NCBI RefSeq assembly: GCF_022376445.1
Contig: NW_025954989.1
Span: 356,012-420,011, forward strand
DNA length: 64,000 bases
Direction of reading: 5' to 3'
Origin: Fomitopsis serialis
Lineage: Eukaryota > Basidiomycota > Agaricomycetes > Polyporales > Fomitopsidaceae
Shown: positions 1 to 10,243 of the stretch, piece after piece
Position numbering within the stretch: position 1 is the stretch's first letter
How the letters are laid out: each line of letters opens with the position of its first letter
Position numbers and translations under genes: made by a program
The notes under the pieces: model-generated
Told to the model about the DNA's origin: nothing
Seen by the model: only the letters and a program-made list of their open reading frames with translations
Databases searched by the model: none

Positions 1-275
1 TGTCCGGTTCTTGCCCGGTAACCCGGCGAAATAAATATGAAGTTTAGATCCGTGGGCGTGACTGTACACTACTGTACATCTAGTTGTCCTCTAGACCTCT
101 AACGACCCCGAGATGCCCGACAGTGTATGAAATCTATGTGACGCACGCCTGCGCTCGTCGGTGAGTGCCCGCACGCACTGTATGTCGCTAACACATCAGC
201 GTAGCGGTTGCGCTGACTCCCGAACGAACGCAAACTCGCGCGACTGCAGTGCGGCCGACCACCTTCCGAGCCCGG

Positions 276-2111
276 TCACTCCTGGACCTTGCGCCTTGTG
301 ATAGCCATCATGACGCTGCCGAGGCTGGCGGCCACCGTGCACGTCCCGACGAAGACTTCCAGAGCCTTGAACCCGTAGCCCCCGTACATGGAGCCAGCGC
401 TTTCGGTCGTTTCCCCGACGCCGTAGAGGACACCGGAGACGAGGGGTCCAGCCACGACGGCGATGCCCCGGATGAAGAAGATGCATGCCCAGATGATACT
501 CGACTGCTCTGGCTTGTTGCCTGCACAGTCGCTCGCGGACGCCGGTCCCAGTGCGTTGTAGCCTCCCATCTAGGGGCAGTGGGGAAAGTGCCATGAGTGA
601 TCGCGGGAGGACTGATACGAGTGGCCATGAACTCACAAAACCACCATATATGATGACGAAGAGGAATATTAATGTCAGTTCCCGCGCGAAACCCCACAGG
701 AGGAACACTGCAAGTCCGCTGACGAGCGTGCTGCCTGCCATCATCCATGCGTAGGAGAACCTGTCACAAAGATGTCCCATGACGACCTGGCATACGGTGC
801 CGGAGGAGTTGAAGATGGCGAGGACTATCGAGGCCGACAGGGGTGTCGAGATGACCTTCGTGAACGTGGCTATGTAGAGGGACACTGAATAGAAGGACAT
901 CGCGTGCATGATCGTACAGATGCTCTAAGAGAAGGTGAGCTCATCGTTGTATTTGATGAGCAGCACTTACGAGGAGCCAAAATAGTGTGGACTTGAGGAA
1001 GTGCATCTGTGGAGGAATGAAGCGCGGTCTCTGTCCCCTCGGGAACTTCGGCACCGGCAGTCGGGGCTGCATCCCAAACTTGCGACGCCTACTATGACCA
1101 ATGTCACGAGCGCCCAAATCCGGAGCGTCCAGCGGAAACCATATCGCTCGAGGAGCGCCTGAAAGAGGAATGGAAACGCGAACCCTGGTGTATACCCTGA
1201 CATCAGCCCATCGAATGGCCGAAAGTGATTTAGAGTGCGTACCCCCAAAGCCGGACCCAGAAAATATGATGCCAGTTGCGAGACCGCGCCTTCGGTGAAA
1301 CCATTGCGGTAGCAGGACGAGGATGGGATAGTATAGGAAGCCTCCGGCGATGCCGAAGATCACGCCTTGTAACATGATGAGGTGCGATATCTTACGCGGT
1401 GAGTGAGCAACGACGTTGGGGAATTGTGTACGGATTAGCTACCTGGCTAACGAAGCTCGCCAGTAACAGACAGAGAGTTGCAACCCCCAGTGCCACCCAG
1501 ACGCTTCGTTTTAGTAGATCGGGATATCGTTCGAAGAACAACGACAGTAACAATGTCTGTGCGGAACCAATGAAACCTCTCTGAGAGTTGCAATGAACAG
1601 AGAACACACCTCTCCGTACTGGATGGCTATTGCGCTTGTTCCGACCGCGGCGATACTAACTGTAGAGAACTCTGGAACGGTGGGTTGGAGGTGTAGTAGT
1701 CTGTCTCGGAAGCTCAACAAATCGTCTGCAACGAGCGAGGGGTCAGACGCATGCCTTGGAAGATGCCGTAACTGAAGAAGAACTATCCAATTTTTAGCAT
1801 TGCGAGGAGCACGCATACACTGCGGGGACAGACCTGAATTCATAGCCCCAGATCATCACCTCCACCATGAAGGCAGAGGCGACGAAACGCCAGGCCCTCC
1901 AGCCTCCATCAATAGCGGGCAGTTCCTGGACGTTGGCGGTCTCTTCGGCATGGCTTGTGATGGTCCCCATACACGTGCTGGACTCTCGGAGGTGCTGTCG
2001 ATCACTCGCTGTCTCCTCCGAGCCGCATCCACTCTCCAGTATAACCGAAGTCAGTTCGATCGGGCATTCTGAACGGTCGAGTTGGGTCATTTGTGAGGAT
2101 GTTAGTCGCAA
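276..2111 (-). CDS. MFS monocarboxylate-transporter-like permease (frame broken)
   Basis: Likely a plasma-membrane permease of the fungal monocarboxylate-transporter branch of the major facilitator superfamily; the substrate cannot be told. The N-terminal exon (2111-1834) has a hydrophilic tail, then the family hallmark DGGW just before the first membrane helix. Exon 2 starts at 1771 (SYGIF). Later pieces show helix 2 (SIAAVGTSA), the helix 4-5 block with FHRRRGLATG and GSGFGG (about 1375-1235), RWTLR, an intracellular loop ending PPQMHF, a second block GHLCDRFSY, and the final helices to the stop at 276. At least seven exons with short introns. Two joins (near 1690 and 1085) need a frame change of one missing base, so the gene is either a recent pseudogene or carries consensus errors. 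The start could also be the ATG at 2090. Family call is firm; the exact model is not. Confidence 0.72.
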
Positions 2112-2675
2112 GTACTAGCAGTGGGAGCTAAGTAGCCTGGGCGAAGTCGCCGATCCACTTCTTATTGCTGCTGCTGGGACGGTCTGCGGAATATCTGGTG
2201 TTCCAGTAGGAGCTGACTCACCCCTACATGACGTTCCGATCGATCAGAGTTACGAGCTCCGGGCCTCGTTCCCGCCAGCTTCCGGTGCTAAACCTGACGC
2301 CAACGTATTCTAATTCCACAACGAAGTGATCAAGTTCGGTCTAGAGCGCACCCAGTAGTTGTGGGCGTCCTGTGTACATAATGCTGACTACATGAAGACA
2401 CGACTTGCTTGATTCGTACGTGATGCCGTAGGCGAGCTGCATAAATATGTTTCTGAAGCAGTTGTTCGAGAAGGACACGCGTTAAATGAAACGGCGAATT
2501 CCTTTCCTACCGGCGACGAAACAGAACATCAGTTTGTGTGGATGGCCTGCTCATGACTCGGAAAGTCTCGTGAACTCGCTCGCCCAATGCAATGAAATCG
2601 CCCACTAACTGCTAGTCTCCTGAGTGAGTCTGAACGTCACGGCCAGGCCTCCTGCTCATGATTCTTGCCTGAACC
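2112..2675. other. Intergenic, no gene seen
   Basis: Upstream region of the MFS gene and downstream of its decayed copy. No convincing coding exon or repeat was seen on either strand. Confidence 0.5.
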
Positions 2676-3690
2676 CTAAGCTTTGTCATCGTCAAAAGGA
2701 CGCTCACAAGAATCGCCGCCATAGCATACGAGAGTCCGACTCTTAAGTCGTTCCCCCGAAGCGCATGTCTGAACCGAGTGAGGAGGCTCTGCCGGTATCG
2801 TACAGACTTCTACGATCAGCAGGTCGATCACGACAGCGATACCGCGGGCAACGTAATTGCTTGCCCGGATGACGCTGATTTGCTCTGACTTATATTCGAT
2901 GCAATCATTCATGGTCAGGGGTCCGGCTGATTTGTAACCTCCCATCTATTTAGGTGCGCTGGGGGTATATGGAATGAGAAACGGTCCAGGCGTAGGAGAA
3001 AAAACACGCGTACTCACCAGTTGGCCAAATACGACCGCAAATGTGAAGACAACCCCAGTTGTGTGCGCGAGTCCCCAGAAGAGGAATACGAAGAGCCCAT
3101 TCACAAATTCATGACCCACGCATGTGCGACACGATACTGCCGCCGTCGCCTGTTTAGACCTTAGCTATCCTCGTTTGTTCAATCCGTCATAGGGTTTCGC
3201 CCTCCAGCGGACTCAAATGATCGTTGAGATGAGAAAAAAATAAAACCGAGAGGACGCAATCTTACAGTGGTCGACGTTGACTCTGATCGGTGATCCTGGG
3301 TAATATCCGAAGAACAATAGCATTCAAGTTGCAAATCTCATACCTCGCCAAACTGCACGGCAACTGAGAGCGTGCCAATAGCGACAGTTGTGACACCAGA
3401 GGCGTCCTTGAGCAGTGTTAGAAGTGTAGTAATAGTCTGGACAAATTGGCATCAGACGCGTCCGAGTTTCCTGGCATGCTGGAGTCTACTTACCTTGGAA
3501 GATAAGTACTGTCGCTGAAGTTGTTGATATTAAAATGAGTGAGTGGGTTCGCGTATAGGATTTTTGAACACAGACCGGAACTGGAAGCCTCAACAATCAG
3601 AATGAGCACGAACCTCGAGGCCGTGAATCGCCAGGCCGGGCCTCAGGCCTCAGGCTCAGGGCCAGCCACCGTCAATAATAGGTTTGAGCT
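2676..3690 (-). pseudogene. Decayed tandem copy of the MFS transporter
   Basis: Fragments match the neighbouring transporter in the same order and orientation. A DGGW box with the following AWRF-like helix lies at about 3675-3560. A GLFVFLFWGLAH-like helix lies at about 3100-3010, matching GLAVFLLWGFAR in the intact-looking copy. The last exon begins MGGYKSAGP at 2945, matching MGGYNALGP. The middle third (helices 2-6) is unrecognisable, the DGGW region is frameshifted with in-frame stops, and the C-terminal exon loses similarity after RGIAVV. Unlike other broken genes in this window, it shows heavy substitution and missing blocks as well as indels, so it is a genuine relic. It lies about 560 bp upstream of the functional-looking copy, head-to-tail, which suggests an old tandem duplication. 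Confidence 0.7.
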
Positions 3691-4472
3691 CCTGCACATA
3701 ATCCGGGTTAGGTTCTCCACTATTCAGATTCAGCCTGGGACCCGAGTGCTCACTAGGTACATAGGTCTTATGCCAGACTGCCAGTTCTCAGGCGCGACGC
3801 CGAGCCGTTTGTTCAGCCTCCTGCTCTTCGCCCGGTCTCGCGACATTGACCCTCGGTGGTTTCTGTCGTCTTTGTGTCCATGCGATCCGGGCCATGTCAA
3901 CAGTTACTACTGTCAGTGCCGAAGGTGGCTTCTGGAAATTACAGCCAACTGCTGAAGCTTGAAGAATGGGCAATGCGAAAGACCATTAGTTGAGTGGCGT
4001 AACAGGATTTCAACGAACCTCGTTCAACGAAGACAGAGACTCCGACTGACTCCGTGCCTTCAATTGATCGCAATCGAGATCCATGCAGACACGATGTGCC
4101 GTGTTCGGCCGGTGCGGGGACAGCGATCGCGAGGGTGAATGCCAGCTGTCTCGACTCTCGATACTAAGTCGCTTTGATTAACATACAGCGATGCGTTCCA
4201 CTGCAAGACATAAAAAGGAGCAACATTTTAGGGAAGCATATCAGCTAGCATACTATGTAGGAGTGATTGAGGTGTGTAGTGTGGTGACGCGGTGACGATG
4301 ATGGTGATGTGTGTTAATAAGGTACGTATGTATGCGTAAGGTAAGTAATACGGCGCGCGAACAAGCTGACCCCGAACCAGGAAACACCAATGCTCAGTCC
4401 ATTCTCACAATATCCCTTTGAATGAACCCACGAACAACTGGCTCAGCCAGAGTCGACGCTCGCAATTTTCAA
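3691..4472. other. Intergenic, no gene seen
   Basis: The 3' flank of the RING-finger gene. It contains a GATGATGGTGATG microsatellite-like stretch around 4295-4310; no credible coding exon was seen. Confidence 0.45.
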
Positions 4473-5628
4473 TCAGTCGTCCTCCGAGTCGGCGAAGATG
4501 TCGACAGAACTGCCGGACCTAAAGTCTACGCTGCTGCTCAGCGTGCGGTTGGATTCGGGCGAGAAGAGGTCGCCCATCGGGAGGCCGGACCGCTGGGGCC
4601 CCGCGCTGCGAGGGCTGCGAGGACCTGAGGAGCCCACACTTGAACCTAGCGCCGAACTTGCCGACCGTTCCTCTGGCGTGCCAAGAATCCTGCGCCCAGC
4701 ATGCTCGAGCGACAGGAGGACCGAGGCGCGCCCCTTTTTGAAGACAGCGGGACGAGCGAGTGGTGCGACAGATACTGCTTTGGCTGGGTCGAACGGGGAG
4801 CCAAGCAGACGTGGCCGCTTGGGGATGCGCAACACTGGTCGGTCGGCATGGATGGTGGGTTCGCCAAAGCGGAAGAGATGCGAAGAGCTGGCGCTGGATG
4901 ACGACGAGATAGTCGAGCTGTCCAGTGCTGCCTGATTGCTCTTGCGTTTCGTCACCAGTTGAGGAACGCTATTATCGCGGCCGCGACGGTCAGCCTCGTG
5001 CGGCAACCACAAGTCGTTTACCACTCACGTCTCCTTCTGCGCCTTATATCTCCTTTTGACTTCCTCGTACTTCTTTCTCAGCTCCTGCATGTCCTTCTTC
5101 AGACGCTCGCTCTCCATCCTCGCATCGCGCTCTCCTTCGGCATGCTTCGAGGACGCCGCCATTGAGGACTCACAGCGCTCCATGAGGAGCAGCTTGTCCT
5201 TCTCCAGGCTTTTGACACGCTCCTCGAGCCGCGTCACATTCGCCTTGAGAGCCTGGGTTGACTCGGTGGGAGCATCGACGAAGACGCGTCGGACACTCGG
5301 GATTATGAATCTGTGGAACTTTGCAGGGACAAAACGAAGGTCGGGTAGTGCTGTTGACGCGTCACACAGTCAGTTAACGTTCAGGAACAGGCCGCGACAC
5401 GCGTACCGACGGGGAAGGCCGCGCGACACGAAGGACAGGACGCGGTAATCGCGTCAGAACTGGCCTCGACGTGCGCAACGAGACACTTTTCACAGTGAAG
5501 GTGACCTGAGGCGCATATATGTCAGCACTGGGCACGATAGGGACTGCACGACGCGGTCGCGTACCGCACGGAGTGGACACGGGGTTCTTGAGGTCGTCCA
5601 AGCAGATCCCACAGGAGCCCTCGGCCAT
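4473..5628 (-). CDS. RING-finger protein with coiled coil, Ser-rich tail
   Basis: Predicted 326-residue protein, probably an E3 ubiquitin ligase or a RING scaffold; substrates are unknown. Four exons: 5628-5565, 5505-5407, 5350-5029 and 4968-4473, with GT-AG introns of 55-60 bp and a total length divisible by three. The spliced N-terminus gives a C3HC4 RING: C6, C9, C21, H23, C26, C29, C45, C48. It is followed by an uncharged stretch (LPDLRFVPAKF) and a coiled coil of about 70 residues rich in E, K and R (LEERVKSLEKDKLL onward). The tail has basic KR clusters (RIPKRPRLL), poly-Ser and a very acidic end, suggestive of nuclear localisation. It sits head-to-head with a second RING gene of the same design 845 bp away. 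The start is the first ATG, six residues before the first zinc cysteine. Confidence 0.85.
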
Positions 5629-6473
5629 CTTGACAAGGGTAAACCACGGGAAGTGGTGGAGAGCTCAAGGATCTGCTGGGTGCGGCGCAGGGGAGATGGG
5701 TGTTGTGGATGAAGGTTCGCATCGGGTCGCGTCGGCGGAGACGCGGGTCGCGTTGTTTGGCGTTGTGTGGGCGCGATGCGTGAGTCACGTGGACGCGACA
5801 CGGCCACGACGCGCGACGCGGTCCCGCCTTCTCTCGGCCGCGCCTCGGTCCACTCTACGGTGCTCTCGCTCAGCCGCCTCTCAGCTCGCCCAGTCCGCCT
5901 ACGAAATTCAGTCTGCGCGCCGCGATGAGGCCGTGCTGTCAGGCCTGTCCGTCTCACGTCGCACAGGCAGGCTTCAGTCACGGACATTCAGGTTTGCAGC
6001 CCTCCCTCTCGCGCTGCCCGCTTCGCTCGATCCGCTGCCGACGGACAGCTGGCCCGCGCAGTGTTGGGCGGCAGGAAACATGGGTGTATTAAGGAAATTG
6101 ACCGGATGGTAACAGACATGACAGGGCCGAGTCAATTGGGCTCGATCAATAAGCTCCATCCCGGCGTGACAGCGCACAGGAACTCTCCCCCGGACAAACC
6201 ATTCCACCATTTGTCTCCGGCGTTCGATCCAGTTCTCCCTTCGCACTGGAAATCTCGAACTGCCCATCGCACAGACCCGCTATCGCAGTTGCCTCTATGA
6301 GGATGTGTGCGACTGCCGTCCGGTAGGCTTCGGAAAGCGCTTTCCTGCTGCCTCCGCGAGCCCCAGTCGCTATAAAGCATGCTGGGACGAGGACGCGAGC
6401 ACATCATACCCTGACATCCTTGCTTTCAAAGCTCTTCGCCCACGTTATACCTACTAGCTGCGCCTAGACCGGC
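5629..6473. promoter_or_regulatory. Shared bidirectional promoter region of two RING genes
   Basis: An 845 bp spacer between divergent start codons. It is GC-rich with many CGCG-containing stretches (5740-6060). Open frames here do not look like protein families and were not called as genes. A TATA element lies on the plus-strand side (listed separately); no clear TATA was seen for the minus-strand gene. Confidence 0.5.
6371..6377 (+). promoter_or_regulatory. TATA box of the 6474 RING gene
   Basis: TATAAAG about 100 bp upstream of the start codon at 6474, a usual distance for a fungal TATA element. Confidence 0.5.
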
Positions 6474-7475
6474 ATGCCCACTTGCATCATCTGCCTGGAG
6501 GTCCTCAAGGACCCGGCCGCCTTACCTTGCGGTGAGCACCAAGCACCCACAGTTCCGAATAGTTCGCTGAGACCTACCTACAAGGTCACGTATTCTGTTA
6601 CTCATGCATCGTCAAGATAGTCCGGAGTATAACTCCATATACCACCCACCACTTCTGTCCGACTTGCCGGCATCCCTACACAGTCTGTGAGCTTCTCCCT
6701 ACCCCGCGTACAAGGCACCGACACTCACATTCATCTAGCGCACGTCGATCCTAACCTGGTCCCGCATCACCTCCAACCACATGTCTCCCCCGCCGTCCGC
6801 AAGCTTCACCTCGAATACAGCGCCCCGAATGCGCCGACGTCAGCTGCACAGTCAGCCGCCATGGAGCGCGATCGCTTGTACGCGGAAGTCGCTTCGCTCA
6901 AGGCGTGCTCTGTCGTCTGGCGCAAGCGCGCCGCGGTGCATGCTGCGGCCACGCTGGGCGTAATCGGCCTGGCCCGGATGGCACGCGATACCGCGATGAA
7001 GATGAAGACGGAGCGCGATGACCTCGAGGCGAAGTATCTCGCGCTGCAGAAGAAGTTCGAGGAGTCACAGTAAGTAACAGAGTCTTCTCAACGGCCTAAG
7101 AACTTGGCTCATGTGCCCTACAGACGGGCAGTCCCGACCCAGCCAGCCCCGCCGACGCTCCCCAAATTCTGTGACGTCTTCTGCGCAACACCGCTCCCTC
7201 TGTCGGCCGGGGACTCCCGCACAGCCTCGCGCTCATCCTTCCGCATGCCCTCCCCTTCGCCAAGCGAAGACAGTTACTGCTCCGACTGCGCCGAGTGCTC
7301 GCAGGGGAGCATCAAGCGGAAACGCGAGGAGCCCGATGAGGACGACGCGCCGCTCAGCCTGAAACGCACGCGTACCAACTCCTCCGGTTCATCGCCGTCC
7401 CCCCATTTTGCGAAGCTCGCGCTTGCGGAGAGCTTCGAGCGGAAGCCGTTGATATGCCCCGACATCAGTTACTGA
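6474..7475 (+). CDS. RING-finger protein with coiled coil
   Basis: Predicted 280-residue RING protein. Four exons: 6474-6531, 6585-6686, 6739-7069 and 7124-7475 (total 843 bp). The RING ligands are C4, C7, C19, H21, C24, C27, C44 and C47, with exon 1 ending inside the PCG motif exactly as in the divergent neighbour at 4473-5628. After the RING come a His/Pro-rich linker, an alanine-rich amphipathic stretch and a coiled coil (KMKTERDDLEAKYLALQKKF). The C-terminal exon has a KRKREEPDEDD cluster and a KRTRTNSSGSS segment that could act as a nuclear signal. The shared intron position and domain order show the two genes are paralogues that diverged in opposite directions. E3 ligase activity is inferred from the RING only. 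Confidence 0.85.
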
Positions 7476-8081
7476 ACCTGCCGGTTCGCTGATATGCCAC
7501 TACCGCAAGCGCGGCCTGTTCGATATTATCGTGACCGATTTCTTGACACATCTACCTTCCTCCCGCTCTCGTGTTTGCTTTGCCCATCTCCTGTTATTCT
7601 TATTCCGTTCCTCTGTATTTTGTGAACTGGACAGCGCATACTCACTGGCGTTGGTAGAACTTTGTGTTTGCAGCTGTATCCCCCACTCTGCCATCGCGTC
7701 CCGACCCTGACTTGTATTATAGGCTTTGTGTGTGTGTAAATGTAGGTGTAGGAATCCGAAGAAGAATGTATCGGGGATTCATACAGGCTACGGGACGATG
7801 GACGAAGCCAAAATGTTTTACTTGACTTATCGTTAAGCTTGCCCTAGAACCCGGTGCGTTCCAAGATAGAGTTTGTGCGATTTCATGGCTTCTCTAAACA
7901 AAGTTCAAGCTCAGGCAGGGTAAATTCGCTGCGTTTGACTCATGTGGATCTGTTCACCTGCATGTTCAGAGTACGTGTACCTGACTCATTACTGGCCAGC
8001 CTTGCGGCTTGTCTGGCTGAATCGAGCGATCTTGCCCGCAGAACCGAACATTCGCCAGGCGCACTCACGACGACAAACGAC
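7476..8081 (+). other. 3' region of RING gene and 5' leader of BTB gene
   Basis: AT-richer than the neighbours, with a short TG repeat near 7725-7740. An open frame extends upstream of the BTB start (from 7854), but its sequence is not family-like. The ATG at 8082 is preferred because the conserved part begins shortly after it. Confidence 0.5.
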
Positions 8082-9079
8082 ATGGTGGCCCAGGGTGCTA
8101 CTCCTTCGTTCCTAGAGGATAGACCCCCAATTACCGATGCACCTCCCCCATTCAATAAACCCACGGCGGACGTCATTCTGCGTTCATCCGACTTCGTAGA
8201 TTTCCATGTACGCAAGGGCATCCTCGCGGAAGCCTCCGATGTCTTCGATGTCATGTTTCTGTTGCCCCAACCGCCTGCCGTTGAAATCCTTGAGGACACT
8301 AGGAACGGCAAACCTGTCATCCTCTTCCGAGATGAGGAAAGTCGAACTCTGGAGAGGCTGCTCCGCCTCTGCTACCCAGGGAGAGCTCCGAGCATCGGAG
8401 ACCTGGATGACCTACGTCCGGTCATACATGCTGCCGTCAAATACGACATGCCGGAGGTGCTGGAGGCACTCAAGGAAACCCTCCGCAGCTTCATGGACAC
8501 CGTGCCCATCAGGGTGTACGCTATCGCCTTGATCTTCAAGTTCGAGGATGAGGCTAAGGCTGCAGCGAAAGCATCCCTGGCTTTCCCCGCAGAAGATGCG
8601 GACGCGCCGGAGCTGGCAGAGATCACTGGGAAGGCGTTCAACAACCTACTCAAATACCACAGGGCCTGTGGTGTTGTGGCTGCCCGTGTCGCGAATAATC
8701 CTTCATGGATACCGCTTCCCCGGGTCGACACTTGGTTCAACGCCGGCAGAAACCACAGTACTTGCGCGCGCGCGTACCACGGAGACATCTACGCTTCGGA
8801 GTGGTGGACGACTTACATGGCTGAGAGTGCGAGAATCTTGAAGACGACGCCCTCGGGTAGCGCCCTCCTGATGACTGGTCGGACCGACCAGGCTCTGAGG
8901 GATGCAGCGGGCTGTCTCGTGTGCAAGTATGTTGCGCCGGGACAGATGCGGGGGTTTATCCGGCTGTTCGCGGACGAGGTAGACAAGGCTATTGCTCAGG
9001 TTCGTCTTATAAGATCTGCGCCTCGCCGACAGCTCTATATCGCTAATGTACGGAACAGGTGTCCTTGGACATCGAGTGA
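8082..9079 (+). CDS. BTB/POZ-domain protein (single BTB)
   Basis: Predicted 312 residues from two exons (8082-8999, 9059-9079; 59 bp intron). The BTB fold is recognised at about residues 24-130 by ADVILRSSD, FHVRKGILAEASDVFDVMF and the LLRLCYPG strand-helix that is constant in this fungal subfamily. It is followed by a helical BACK-like region (VIHAAVKYDM..., VRVYAIAL). The tail carries WW near residue 245 and a C-x2-C pair (GCLVCKY) near residue 283, also present in the three other BTB proteins of the window. BTB domains dimerise and often recruit cullin-3; nothing here shows the partner. Without the final intron the frame would run on to 9113 with unrelated residues; splicing gives a short ending VSLDIE and is preferred. 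Confidence 0.8.
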
Positions 9080-9310
9080 TATCCGAGCCATGTCCTGCAT
9101 GAACAATGCATGACGAGGTCGATGATATGACTCAGAAATTGGCGGCGACGCAACGTGACTGTAGACGTACTACTTATCTAACAGTTGAGGCTTGTGGTAC
9201 GACATGCGTGCATCTGCAGTATCATCGACCCCCTGTACTATATAGACCCTCATCATGCCACCACCCGAATCCCATGTCGCCTGGAGTTCCACGAGACGAA
9301 CATCTACTCG

Positions 9311-10016
9311 ATGGCTCACTGCGGGGCCGGTAGTGTACTTGTTTTCTGCGATAATACCGCATGTAACATATGGAAGGGAGTGGCAGACTTCAGCAGGTAC
9401 ACAAGGTGCAATACAGATGACTACTGCGTGAGTACCATCACGGATCGCGGAGGCTGAGCTCGGAATTCTGATGCCATGCCTGCTGTCAAAAGAGTGCCAG
9501 AAACAGGCGTGGCCTTCGCACCGACCTGACTGCCGCAAGTCGCAAGAGCTCTGGCGTATGCTCAGCGACGAGGAGCGTGAGCTCTGGAACGACCTCCAAA
9601 GCTGGGCGGCTCGTCCTCGGGAACCATTGTATCACGGCATACTCGCTGCGTTTGATCTGGGACGGCATCCTCAAGCAAACGAGATTCACTGAGTGGGCGT
9701 CCACCTCGAGTGTTTGCTTTCCAAGTCGTCGCAGTTGAAGCTGTGGAATGGGACTCAGCAATCAATCCGCGGAAGCTATTCGTCAAGATCTTTGATGCGA
9801 TGACGAGGAAACGAGCGACGCTCGAATAGGAGGCGAAGACACTCGCGTAACGTCGTTCGCGGCATCGGGATGGTCGTGCTTTTCGTCCACCTGGATCCTA
9901 CCGGAACTATGGTCATGGACTTGCCTTATCGCATCCAGAGTGCAGACATACCAAGACATGTGTACGGTGCCGCCGACTGGAAGACATCCTTGGAGCGAGA
10001 CTTGCGGAAGTATTAG
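9311..10016 (+). pseudogene. Broken MYND zinc-finger gene
   Basis: A MYND-type zinc finger can be followed across two pieces. First, 9311-9427 carries FCDNTAC, then RCNTDDYC at a GTGAGT donor. The second starts at about 9486 (SKECQKQAW, SHRPDC). Together these give the C-x4-C, C-x2-C-like, C-x3-C and H-x3-C ligands of the family. The expected acceptor just before SKEC reads CTG, not an AG. After residues NEIH at about 9692 the frame stops and a family-like helical reading continues in another frame (9695-9820), and again in a third (9870-10016, ending LERDLRKY and TAG). Roughly 220 residues, shorter than most fungal MYND proteins. It lies between two convergent BTB genes. Probably non-functional, though a missed intron could explain part of the breaks. 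Confidence 0.5.
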
Positions 10017-10036
10017 GGAGGGGTATTAGGGAGGGG
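10011..10036. repeat. 13 bp tandem repeat, two copies
   Basis: TATTAGGGAGGGG is repeated twice head-to-tail at the end of the MYND remnant. Confidence 0.7.
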
Positions 10037-10243
10037 CGAGTGCCGATTGCTGACGGGGAGTGCGACCTCACGTTGAGATACAGAACAACGACATGGTGAT
10101 GCTTTCCCGTCAACCGAGTCCTATCAGAATCCACTGAACCTTCAAGCAAGATAAGACCAGCAGTTCGAGATATTACAGATGCATCCCCGGGTCTCGTATC
10201 AAAAAAGCTACCCTTGATTCCTGAATAGTATGTTGGTGTCGAC

